Source: Streptococcus oralis | GTDB taxonomy: Bacteria > Bacillota > Bacilli > Lactobacillales > Streptococcaceae | Assembly (NCBI GenBank): GCA_905370255.1 | Contig: CAJPKC010000018.1 | Span: 1-10,614 of the forward strand | Length of the DNA stretch: 10,614 nt | Reading direction: 5' to 3' | Shown: piece by piece, positions 1 to 6,895 of the stretch | Position numbering within the stretch: the stretch's first letter is position 1 | How the letters are laid out: each line of letters starts with the position of its first letter | The notes under the pieces: model-generated | What the model was told of the DNA's origin: nothing | Database searches by the model: none | The model's input: only the letters and a program-made list of their open reading frames with translations | Program-made: the position numbers and the translations under genes

Positions 1-88
1 GTTTGTTATTCAATCCTTTACCCGGGTAGAAATGTTTTTGATTTGATTTTGAAATTACTGCCATGTCGTAGCCCCCGTCCGTTACTTC

Positions 89-1069
89 GTGAATAAAGTA
101 TGTTCTCACATGGCTTACCTTGACTTTGGAAAAATCAAACTCTATGTCGGAAACTATGACTTCTGGAAGGAATCTTCTGAACTCGCTGCTAAATTGCTAG
201 CAGACCGTAATGCTAAAGCAGAAGAAAAAATCAAACAACTTCAAGAATTCGTTGCTCGTTTCTCTGCTAATGCTTCTAAATCAAGACAAGCAACTTCACG
301 TAAAAAAATGCTTGACAAGATTGAGCTAGAGGAAATTGTTCCTTCTAGTCGTAAATATCCATTCATTAGCTTTAAAGCTGAACGTGAAATCGGGAACGAC
401 CTCTTGACAGTAGAAAATCTATCTGTAAAGATTGACGGTGAAACTATTCTTGACAACATCAGCTTCATCTTGCGTCCAGGTGACAAGACAGCTCTTATCG
501 GACAAAACGACATCCAAACAACTGCCTTGATTCGTGCCATTATGGGTGAAATTGACTATGAAGGAACTGTCAAGTGGGGAGTTACAACTAGTCGCTCTTA
601 CTTGCCAAAAGACAATTCAGCTGATTTTGCTGGCAGTGAATCTATCCTTGACTGGCTCCGTCAATTCGCAAGTAAAGAAGAAGATGACAATACCTTCCTT
701 CGTGGATTCCTCGGACGCATGCTCTTTTCTGGAGACGAGGTTAACAAGCCTGTAAACGTCTTGTCAGGGGGAGAAAAGGTGCGCGTGATGCTTTCAAAAC
801 TCATGCTTTTGAAATCAAACGTTCTTGTACTTGACGATCCTACAAATCACTTGGATTTGGAATCTATTTCAAGCTTGAACGATGGATTGAAAAACTTCAA
901 AGAATCTATCATCTTTGCCAGTCACGACCATGAGTTTATTCAAACTTTGGCTAACCATATCATTGTCTTATCTAAAAACGGTGTCATCGATCGTATTGAT
1001 GAAACCTATGATGAATTCTTAGAAAATGCTGAAGTTCAAGCAAAAGTCAAAGAACTTTGGAAAGATTAA
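89..1069 (+). CDS. ABC-F family ATPase (YbiT-like), 5'-truncated C-terminal part
   Basis: ABC-F proteins are soluble twin-ATPase proteins that act on ribosomes rather than as transporters. What is present is the linker (residues 1-100, with a basic SANASKSRQATSRKK stretch near 59-73, as in E. coli YbiT) and the second ATPase domain (about 105-300). That domain has an intact signature LSGGE (225-229), Walker B VLVLDDP (246-251), PTNHLD (251-256) and SHD H-loop (H279). The Walker A position reads GQNDIQTT (138-145), lacking the usual glycine and lysine, and the usual catalytic Glu after Walker B is Asp250. YbiT-type proteins are about 530 residues, so the first ATPase domain is missing. The GTG at 89 is only the first possible start: the family match begins upstream (RYF encoded at 80-88), no ribosome binding site precedes it, and TGA stops lie in frame at 44-46 and 50-52. 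Probably a gene remnant or a sequence cut at a contig edge. Confidence 0.8.
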   Translation: MNKVCSHMAYLDFGKIKLYVGNYDFWKESSELAAKLLADRNAKAEEKIKQLQEFVARFSANASKSRQATSRKKMLDKIELEEIVPSSRKYPFISFKAEREIGNDLLTVENLSVKIDGETILDNISFILRPGDKTALIGQNDIQTTALIRAIMGEIDYEGTVKWGVTTSRSYLPKDNSADFAGSESILDWLRQFASKEEDDNTFLRGFLGRMLFSGDEVNKPVNVLSGGEKVRVMLSKLMLLKSNVLVLDDPTNHLDLESISSLNDGLKNFKESIIFASHDHEFIQTLANHIIVLSKNGVIDRIDETYDEFLENAEVQAKVKELWKD

Positions 1070-1079
1070 GTATAACTTT

Positions 1080-1117
1080 AAAAAACTCAGTTGGATTAAC
1101 CAACTGAGTTTTTTTTT
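1080..1117 (+). terminator. Rho-independent terminator after the ABC-F gene
   Basis: AACTCAGTTGG (1084-1094) and CCAACTGAGTT (1100-1110) form an 11-bp perfect stem with loop ATTAA. A run of nine T follows and six A precede it, so it can also work for the convergent yhgE transcript. It starts 11 bases after the stop codon. Confidence 0.92.
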
Positions 1118-1183
1118 AAAATTAGTTACTTGTAATTTGTTCATTTACAGTTCTATCAAATTGTTTTCTTTTAAAATATTCAT

Positions 1184-1199
1184 TGTTTCACGTGAAACT
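1184..1199. other. parS: parS-like centromere site
   Basis: GTTTCACGTGAAAC (1185-1198) is a 14-bp perfect palindrome. With its flanking bases it reads TGTTTCACGTGAAACT, matching the bacterial parS consensus TGTTnCACGTGAAACA except at the last base. ParB binds such sites, spreads along DNA and helps load SMC for chromosome segregation. It lies between the terminator and the yhgE stop codon, so it is intergenic. parB is about 8 kb away in the same window and comE ends about 3.6 kb away, similar to the pneumococcal parS site reported to influence comCDE. I found no second good copy here. Confidence 0.88.
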
Positions 1200-1202
1200 T
1201 TT

Positions 1203-3857
1203 TTAATCTTCATCCATTTTTTTAGGTTGATAAGCTAACATGCCTAATCCTATGAATAAAACCAAAGTTACGAGAAGGAAAATTACCTGATGATGAATAT
1301 TTCCTGTCATAGAAATGGTTTGTCTCAATCCTGAAACTGAATAACTCATTGGTAACCAAGGATTAACAGCTTTAAAGAAATCATTTGTCAAAGCAAGTGG
1401 ATATGTTCCTGCACTCGAAGCTAATTGTAATAATAGCAATATTAGAGAGAAGAAAGCACCCAAACGACTATTCCATGTTGTTAATGCAGTTACCATAGAC
1501 ATAAATGTTAAGCTTGCGATAATAATTAAGAATAAAGTTCTCATTTCATGATTTGCTGTTAGACCAATAAGATGAACTCCACCGAATACTAACACAGCTG
1601 CTAACACAGCGATAACTCCATTTATCTCAAAGCGAGATTTGAACCAAGCCCAGCGAGTTTCAGGATGACGACCTGAAGGTAATTTAGCAAAAATCATATT
1701 TGTTGATAATGCAGCAACAAAGAGAGCGACTGATATCATATAAGGAGCCATAGCAATCCCATTTACAGGAACTTGATCATTATCTTTTTTTGAAAGACTC
1801 AAAGGCTCAGATAATATTTCTGCATTATTAGACTCTGTTGATGCTGATTTTAGTTGATTGCTAGCACTTCTTAAGCCTTGTCCTAGGTCAGTAGTTCCTA
1901 CTTGTAAACTTTCAATACCAGCAGTTAAAGTTGCTCCACCTTCAGCTAATTTTCCAGCACCATCTGCAATTTTTGCTGCTCCATTTCCTAACTGAGAGCT
2001 AGCTGAAAGCAATTGACTTGATTTATCTGTTAATTGACTAGAACCTAGCTGTATTTTATCAAGTCCAGCAACTAAATCTGAACTCTTACTATTTAATTGG
2101 CTAGAACCAGAAGAGAGTTTTTCGATACCTGTTACTAATTCTGGAGTTTTCCCAGCTAGCGAATCCAAACCAGTTGTCAAGGTTGAAGAGTTTTTTGTCA
2201 ACTTACTTGATCCAGAAACCAATTGATCCAAACTTGTTGTTAAAGTTGTATTCTTTTCACTTAGTTGGTTTACACCTAAAGAAATAGTATCCAACCCTTT
2301 AGTATAATCATTAACTCCATTTTCAATCGATTGACTTCCAGGAACTAACTGATTATCTACAGCATTTTGCAACTGTGTAAATCCACTTGACATAGATGTC
2401 AAGGAACTAGACGCCACAGGTAATACTTGATTTGCTTTAGTCTGTAAAGTAGAAAGATTAGAGACTGGTTGGTTTACACTTCCCAAATTTTCTTTTAAAT
2501 CTCCTATCGTCGTTAAAATTGCTTTTGCTGACTCTATCGTAGAATTAGAATTATTTGAAACAGCTGCAGTCAGTTCTTGTTTCTGAGTATCAGTAAGAGA
2601 TTGATAAGTTGCTGTTGCTTGAAGATTGGTAAGAGTTTTCTCTTGCTCTGTTTGACTATTAGTCACAATAGTTTGAGCAAGAGTAGATATAGTCGCTAAA
2701 TCATTAGATATTGTACTTTTAAGTTCAGTATTATCTGAAATAGTTACAGCTTGAAGTGCTTTATTCAATTCATCTAAACTAGTTGCTAATTGAGTGATTT
2801 CCTCTTTTTGTTGAGATGAAGTATTCAATTGAGTCGAAATTTCTTTAATCCCTTTATTTAATTGGGCGATACCGTCTCTCAATGTATCTGATTGACTTGA
2901 AAGTTGTTTTGTACCAACAGATAATTTGTCAACTCCACTTGTATAGGCATTGACACCAACCGAAAATTGACTGAGTCCTGAATTGAGTTGTGAAACTCCA
3001 CCAGCATATGACTTCATCCCTGTATTTAACTGGTTGATACCTGTTACTAATTCAGGAGTCTTGGAAGATAATTGATTAAGTCCAGTGTCAACCTGTGAAA
3101 CTGCACTTGTATAGTTCTGTAAACCATCATTAAATGTTCCTAAGCCACTATTCAGTTGCTTTACTCCTGTTACATACGTTGTCAACCCTTTTGTAAATTG
3201 ATTTGTGCCATCAGAAAAGGTTAAACTTGAACTAGCTAAAGTATCAAGATTAGAAGACAATGTCTGACTTCCTACAGCTAACTGACTAGCCCCATTGGCC
3301 AATTGTTCACTTCCATCAGCTGCCTTCGTTAAACCAGATTTTAAATCTCCCATCTTTTGAAATAAAGCTTTCGTATAGGTTTCGGTTACATTAGCAGAAA
3401 CATTTTGTTTTAACTGTGTCATGGCAGAATCACTCATCTTACTTGCAATGAAGCTATGCCCACTAGAAGTTTGATAGTCAATGTTCATTTGTTCTGGGTG
3501 ATCTGTTAAAATAGAAGCAGCCTTTTCAGACAAATCACTTGGCAAAGTCACTACCATATAGTAATCACCGTCTTCTAGACCCTTCTTACCTTCTTCTTCA
3601 CTGACAAAATGAAAATCTAATGATTTATTTTGCTCTAAATTGGACACCATGTCTTTTCCAATAGTCATTGTGTTTCCATTATAAGATGCTTCTTTATCAT
3701 TATTAACGACCGCTACAGGCAACTCAGATAATTTGCCATATGGATCCCACATAGATGATAAAAATATGATGTTGTATAAAGCAGGAATAAGAGAAATCCC
3801 TATCATTACAATGATAAAGGTTGGTTTTTTAAAAATTGCTTTCCATTCTTTAAACAT
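1203..3857 (-). CDS. YhgE/Pip family membrane protein (phage-infection-protein homologue)
   Basis: An 884-residue protein of the YhgE/Pip family, named for the lactococcal protein needed for infection by some phages; its cellular role in streptococci is not established. One membrane segment lies near residues 14-34, followed by a family-typical N-terminal extracellular part (PVAVVNND near 50). A very long Ser/Gly/Thr/Gln-rich region (about 180-680) is built of imperfect units such as QLNSGL, KLSSGSSQL and TPELVTGI, suggesting a long helical stalk outside the cell. Five membrane segments follow at about 704-724, 746-766, 773-793, 799-820 and 855-876, the ABC-2-like end of the family. The start at 3857 is chosen over the in-frame ATG at 3878 because AAGGAGA precedes it at normal spacing and MFKEWKAIFKKP is the usual beginning. 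It is divergent from a TetR-type gene, a common pairing that suggests repression by that neighbour. Confidence 0.9.
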   Translation of the reverse strand: MFKEWKAIFKKPTFIIVMIGISLIPALYNIIFLSSMWDPYGKLSELPVAVVNNDKEASYNGNTMTIGKDMVSNLEQNKSLDFHFVSEEEGKKGLEDGDYYMVVTLPSDLSEKAASILTDHPEQMNIDYQTSSGHSFIASKMSDSAMTQLKQNVSANVTETYTKALFQKMGDLKSGLTKAADGSEQLANGASQLAVGSQTLSSNLDTLASSSLTFSDGTNQFTKGLTTYVTGVKQLNSGLGTFNDGLQNYTSAVSQVDTGLNQLSSKTPELVTGINQLNTGMKSYAGGVSQLNSGLSQFSVGVNAYTSGVDKLSVGTKQLSSQSDTLRDGIAQLNKGIKEISTQLNTSSQQKEEITQLATSLDELNKALQAVTISDNTELKSTISNDLATISTLAQTIVTNSQTEQEKTLTNLQATATYQSLTDTQKQELTAAVSNNSNSTIESAKAILTTIGDLKENLGSVNQPVSNLSTLQTKANQVLPVASSSLTSMSSGFTQLQNAVDNQLVPGSQSIENGVNDYTKGLDTISLGVNQLSEKNTTLTTSLDQLVSGSSKLTKNSSTLTTGLDSLAGKTPELVTGIEKLSSGSSQLNSKSSDLVAGLDKIQLGSSQLTDKSSQLLSASSQLGNGAAKIADGAGKLAEGGATLTAGIESLQVGTTDLGQGLRSASNQLKSASTESNNAEILSEPLSLSKKDNDQVPVNGIAMAPYMISVALFVAALSTNMIFAKLPSGRHPETRWAWFKSRFEINGVIAVLAAVLVFGGVHLIGLTANHEMRTLFLIIIASLTFMSMVTALTTWNSRLGAFFSLILLLLQLASSAGTYPLALTNDFFKAVNPWLPMSYSVSGLRQTISMTGNIHHQVIFLLVTLVLFIGLGMLAYQPKKMDED

Positions 3858-3892
3858 ATTGTCTCCTTTTTTACACATATTGTCTAAAATTT

Positions 3893-3901
3893 TGATATAA
3901 T
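3893..3901 (+). promoter_or_regulatory. Extended -10 promoter of the TetR-type gene
   Basis: TGATATAAT (TATAAT at 3896-3901 with an upstream TGn) is a perfect extended -10. It lies beside the yhgE -10 on the opposite strand, so the two divergent promoters overlap and both could be controlled by one bound repressor. No convincing -35 is seen. The leader to the start codon at 3986 would be about 78 bases. Confidence 0.6.
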
Positions 3902-3903
3902 AG

Positions 3904-3931
3904 ATTATACATTAAAAATTCTTATTTACAA
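3904..3931 (-). promoter_or_regulatory. Promoter of the yhgE-type gene
   Basis: On the minus strand, TATAAT (plus 3904-3909) lies 16 bases after TTGTAA (plus 3926-3931). An alternative -35, TTGACT, sits a few bases further upstream. The start would be roughly 40 bases before the start codon at 3857. Confidence 0.6.
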
Positions 3932-3945
3932 GTCAAAATTATCAT

Positions 3946-3963
3946 TTTTAGACACTAAGTCTA
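3946..3963. promoter_or_regulatory. Candidate operator for the TetR-type regulator
   Basis: TAGAC-ACTAA-GTCTA (3949-3963) is a short inverted repeat 22 bases before the tetR-type start codon. Its left part, TTTTAGACA (3946-3954), is also the exact reverse complement of TGTCTAAAA at 3881-3889 on the other side of both promoters. Paired sites flanking divergent promoters fit autoregulation, but binding is inferred. Confidence 0.45.
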
Positions 3964-3985
3964 TTTTTGTTCACAAGGAGGAACT

Positions 3986-4528
3986 ATGAAAGAGAGCAAC
4001 AAACGCTTAAAAACCAAACGTACTATTGAGAACGCCATGGTTCAATTATTAACGGAACAACCATTTGATCAAATTAGCACTATTAAGCTGGCAGAAAAAG
4101 CCGGAATTAGTCGTTCTAGTTTTTATACTCATTACAAAGATAAGTATGATATGATTGAACATTACCAAAGTAAGCTTTTTCATACCTTTGAGTATATTTT
4201 CCAAAAACACGCAAATCATAAAAGAGATGCTATTCTAGAAGTGTTTGAATACTTAGAGTCTGAACCTTTACTAGCTGCTCTTCTATCTGAAAATGGTACA
4301 AAAGAGATACAAAACTTCCTGAGAAATAAACTTCATATCATGCTTAGCACTGACCTCCAGAAACGCTTTATGCAATTAAATTTAAACGACATTGAGTTAG
4401 AATATAGTAGCATCTATCTAACCAATGCACTATTTGGTGTTTGCCAGACTTGGATTGCACATGGAAAAAAAGAAAGTCCGCAAGAAATGACAGACTTTCT
4501 AATGAAAATGTTAGGAGATTCAAATTAG
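3986..4528 (+). CDS. TetR/AcrR family transcriptional regulator
   Basis: A 180-residue one-component regulator. The N-terminal DNA-binding domain covers about residues 8-55: TKRTIENAMVQLL forms helix 1, and the helix-turn-helix runs to about residue 50 with the family hallmark AGISRSSFYTHYKDKYDMI (39-57). The C-terminal ligand and dimer domain is variable and gives no ligand clue. AAGGAGG (3975-3981) sits 4 bases before the ATG, supporting this start. Its position head-to-head with the YhgE/Pip gene and the shared palindromes suggest that it represses that gene and itself. The inducing signal cannot be read from the sequence. The family assignment is secure; the target is inferred. Confidence 0.9.
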   Translation: MKESNKRLKTKRTIENAMVQLLTEQPFDQISTIKLAEKAGISRSSFYTHYKDKYDMIEHYQSKLFHTFEYIFQKHANHKRDAILEVFEYLESEPLLAALLSENGTKEIQNFLRNKLHIMLSTDLQKRFMQLNLNDIELEYSSIYLTNALFGVCQTWIAHGKKESPQEMTDFLMKMLGDSN

Positions 4529-4530
4529 AA

Positions 4531-4563
4531 ACAAAAAAGAACACCATTGGTGTTCTTTTTTGT
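4531..4563. terminator. Long bidirectional terminator between the TetR-type gene and the tRNA genes
   Basis: ACAAAAAAGAACACCA (4531-4546) and TGGTGTTCTTTTTTGT (4548-4563) form a perfect 16-bp inverted repeat around one central T. T runs on both strands fit termination of the TetR-type mRNA (plus) and of the tRNA or comCDE readthrough transcript (minus). It starts 2 bases after the stop codon and ends 4 bases before tRNA-Asn. Confidence 0.9.
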
Positions 4564-4567
4564 TTGA

Positions 4568-4641
4568 CTCCGCCAGTAGGACTCGAACCTACGACATCAT
4601 GATTAACAGTCATGCGCTACTACCAACTGAGCTATGGCGGA
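4568..4641 (-). tRNA. tRNA-Asn (anticodon GTT)
   Basis: On the minus strand a 74-base cloverleaf starts TCCGCCA and ends TGGCGGA plus discriminator G. It has AGCTCAGTTGGTAG in the D arm, CTGTTAATC in the anticodon loop (GTT, Asn) and GGTTCGAGTCC in the T arm. No CCA is encoded. It is downstream of tRNA-Glu with only 5 bases between them, so the two are probably one transcript. Confidence 0.97.
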
Positions 4642-4646
4642 TAATA

Positions 4647-4718
4647 TAGTCCGTACGGGATTCGAACCCGTGTTACCGCCGTGAAAAGGCGGTGTCTTAA
4701 CCCCTTGACCAACGGACC
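4647..4718 (-). tRNA. tRNA-Glu (anticodon TTC)
   Basis: On the minus strand a 72-base cloverleaf starts GGTCCGT and ends ACGGACT plus discriminator A (one G-T wobble in the acceptor stem). The anticodon loop CTTTTCACG gives TTC (Glu) and the T arm contains GGTTCGAATCC. No CCA is encoded. It lies 45 bases after the comE stop codon. Confidence 0.97.
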
Positions 4719-4749
4719 ATATGGTATGCTCTCTTTCAGAACATATTCC

Positions 4750-4777
4750 ATTATATCAGGTTTTTAAGCTTTGTCAA
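4750..4777 (-). promoter_or_regulatory. Strong promoter for tRNA-Glu and tRNA-Asn
   Basis: On the minus strand TTGACA (plus 4772-4777), a 16-base spacer, then TGATATAAT with TATAAT at plus 4750-4755: both hexamers match consensus and the -10 is extended. The -35 lies inside the last codons of comE. The tRNA operon therefore does not depend on comCDE transcription. Confidence 0.85.
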
Positions 4778-5528
4778 CTCTTTTCCCTTTATTTTCGAAA
4801 ATATCTTTCAGATATTTCACTCTTAAACGAGTGACCGGACAGCGATGATTTTCGTAAAAAATAATTTCTCGATTTTTCTTGTCATAATCAACAATGTTGC
4901 CAATATTCACCAGATAAGATTTATGTGGTGAAAAAAATCGTTTAGATTGCTGATCTTTTTCTTGAATATCTGTTATCGTTCCATAAAACTCCTTGAGAAA
5001 ATTTTTACCGACAATCCGAAGTTTATGAGAGCTCCCTGTTGTTTCGATATACAAAATATCGTTATAAGGCATTCGAACATCATTGCCACGATAACTATAT
5101 TCAAAATAATCTACCATATTGGTATTTTCAATTAGTGTACTCTTAGTGTAAAGAATACTGTCTTTGATTCTATTTTTAAAAGCATCATTGTTGATATCTT
5201 TATCGATAAAATCAAGTGCTGATACTTTATATTTAAAAGTCATAGTAGCAAATTCAGATTTTGAGGTTACAAAAACTATAATGGCATAAGGATTATGATG
5301 ACGGATAAATTGAGCTACTTCCAGCCCTTTTGTTTCCTCTCCTTTAATGTCAATATCCAAAAAATAAAGCTGGTTAACGTCTCCATTTTCAATATATTTT
5401 TTGAATTCTTTGATTTTTCCTGTAACCTGAACCTGGATGTCAATTCCAAGTTCCTCAGCAATTTCTGCTAATGTCGTTTCCATCCTGACTTGATGAGATA
5501 CGGTATCCTCTAAAACTAACACTTTCAT
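4764..5528 (-). CDS. comE: ComE, competence response regulator (receiver plus LytTR)
   Basis: A 254-residue cytoplasmic response regulator activated by ComD. The receiver domain (about 1-125) carries the acidic pair E7/D8, the phosphorylated aspartate D58 in LYFLDID, and the conserved lysine K110. The LytTR DNA-binding domain follows (about 145-245; NDILYIETTG, SPHKSYLVNIGNI). In the family, phosphorylated ComE binds direct repeats in front of comC and activates comCDE and the early competence genes, including the gene for the sigma factor ComX. Such repeats are present at 7086-7115. The length is close to pneumococcal ComE (about 250), but the sequence is clearly diverged. AGGAG about 9 bases before the ATG lies in the short interval and 3' end of comD; the gap to the comD stop is 5 bases, so the two are co-transcribed and probably translationally linked. 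Confidence 0.97.
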   Translation of the reverse strand: MKVLVLEDTVSHQVRMETTLAEIAEELGIDIQVQVTGKIKEFKKYIENGDVNQLYFLDIDIKGEETKGLEVAQFIRHHNPYAIIVFVTSKSEFATMTFKYKVSALDFIDKDINNDAFKNRIKDSILYTKSTLIENTNMVDYFEYSYRGNDVRMPYNDILYIETTGSSHKLRIVGKNFLKEFYGTITDIQEKDQQSKRFFSPHKSYLVNIGNIVDYDKKNREIIFYENHRCPVTRLRVKYLKDIFENKGKRVDKA

Positions 5529-5533
5529 AAATT

Positions 5534-6868
5534 CTATCTCCTAATTGTTAAAATCTGTGTAAAATTGTTTGGCTCAATTTGTGTATCAAGAGTGATAAAT
5601 TCATACCTATCTAAAATTTCCTTGATGTTATTCAATCCATAGCCTCTATTTTCTCCTTTAGTTGAAAATTCCGGCTGATAGAGTTCTTCCAAATCCAATT
5701 TTCCTTCTTTACGAGAATTTTGAACAACAAAAATGGTTCTATCATCCAGTTGAACCAGAGAAACATGGACAATTTTTTCTAAGCTACCAATGGCACTCTC
5801 AATAGCATTATTTAATAAAATACTAGCAATTCTGACTAGATCTAACAACTTGATTGGAAGGCGTTCCACTTTATCCTTAACTTCAAAAGTCAGCTGAATC
5901 TGATGTTCACGCGCTTGAAAGATTGTCTCAGTCATGACACTCCTTAAAGCTGAATCTCCTACATTATTCAAATCAAAAACTGTATATTTATCTGAACGCA
6001 GGTTCAAATTTGCATCAGCCAAGACCTCTTGATAAATGTGCTCAATTTCCTTGATATCTCCAGTTTGAATAGCCACTTGCATACTCGTCAACATGCTAGC
6101 ATAATCATGACGAAATCCTTTGATTTCATAGTACAATCTCACAATTTCATCAGTATATTCCTGAAGTCGAAGCTGTTCAGATTCTTTTTGACGCAAATGC
6201 TCTTCTTTTTCGTATTTCTCACGGCTGTCCTTGAACGTCACCAAGGTAGAAAGAAAGGCCAAGAAACAAATAGTAGCAATCATACTGCTAAAACTGTTGA
6301 AATGCCTTATATTACTAATCCAATGAGAGAGATTTAAAATCAGCCAATTCATTGCATATAAACTACTAATCATCAGAATCTGAGATTTAAAGAAACTTCT
6401 TTTAAGATAATCTATTCTGAAATCAAAAATATCAATAACCTTTACCATAAATAACAAGGAAAGTAAGTTGATACATGTCAGAAACAAGCCCATGTACTGA
6501 GCTACAAAATCATCTCCTAAAACAGATGAAATAATAACTGAAAAGAAAGTAGTAGAGCTATCAATTGACAAACATAAAAAGAAGGAAAGTAAGAAAGATT
6601 GATATTTTTTAATTTTTTCAACTCTACAAAAATACCAAACTATAAATAGAGGGAGAAAAAATGACAGCGTATATGATGGAATTGTGCTAGAAAATGAAAA
6701 TATGTATCCTAAAAAAGCAATTATAAACGGAACTATAATCTCAAGACCAAAGCAAACAGCTACAAAAAAGCGAGTATGCTTAATTTTAGTGATTTTTGAT
6801 AAAATCACTAAAAATGCAGCTACATTAATAAAAGGATGAATAATTAATCCGATTATTTCAAGTGACAT
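5534..6868 (-). CDS. comD: ComD, histidine kinase receptor for the competence pheromone
   Basis: A 444-residue membrane kinase of the HPK10 type, the peptide-pheromone receptor class. The N-terminal half (about 1-212) is a run of six or seven hydrophobic segments that forms the pheromone sensor. A charged linker at about 213-245 leads to the phosphorylated histidine H254 in FRHDYASML. The N box is LLNNAIESA (351-359) and the glycine box is RGYGLNNI (408-415); as usual for this class, a separate D box is not evident. The kinase is expected to bind the 15-residue pheromone from comC and phosphorylate ComE at D58. It starts 27 bases after the comC stop codon, preceded by AGGGGAG, and is followed by comE after 5 bases. 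The length agrees with pneumococcal ComD (about 441). Confidence 0.96.
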   Translation of the reverse strand: MSLEIIGLIIHPFINVAAFLVILSKITKIKHTRFFVAVCFGLEIIVPFIIAFLGYIFSFSSTIPSYTLSFFLPLFIVWYFCRVEKIKKYQSFLLSFFLCLSIDSSTTFFSVIISSVLGDDFVAQYMGLFLTCINLLSLLFMVKVIDIFDFRIDYLKRSFFKSQILMISSLYAMNWLILNLSHWISNIRHFNSFSSMIATICFLAFLSTLVTFKDSREKYEKEEHLRQKESEQLRLQEYTDEIVRLYYEIKGFRHDYASMLTSMQVAIQTGDIKEIEHIYQEVLADANLNLRSDKYTVFDLNNVGDSALRSVMTETIFQAREHQIQLTFEVKDKVERLPIKLLDLVRIASILLNNAIESAIGSLEKIVHVSLVQLDDRTIFVVQNSRKEGKLDLEELYQPEFSTKGENRGYGLNNIKEILDRYEFITLDTQIEPNNFTQILTIRR

Positions 6869-6895
6869 AAATTTCTCCCCTAAACTTTAAAATTC

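Noticed and set aside
241..755. Open frames on both strands within the ABC-F gene (241-540 minus, 534-755 plus)
   Set aside because: Shadows of the conserved ATPase frame, with no domain or start signal.
1026..1238. 70-codon plus-strand frame across the ABC-F terminator and the parS site
   Set aside because: It reads through a terminator hairpin and low-complexity AT sequence; not a credible protein.
1820..3320. CRISPR-like or tandem DNA repeats
   Set aside because: The repetition is irregular and lies in an open reading frame with protein-level units; there is no constant repeat with unique spacers.
3858..3878. Upstream in-frame ATG (3878) for the yhgE-type gene, adding seven residues
   Set aside because: The downstream ATG at 3857 has AAGGAGA at proper spacing inside this stretch, and MFKEWKAIFKKP is the usual beginning of the family.
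4368..4613. 81-codon minus-strand frame
   Set aside because: It starts within tRNA-Asn and runs antisense to the TetR-type gene.
6029..6337. 102-codon plus-strand frame antisense to comD (also 4947-5135 antisense to comE)
   Set aside because: Shadow frames without start signals; comD and comE are certain.
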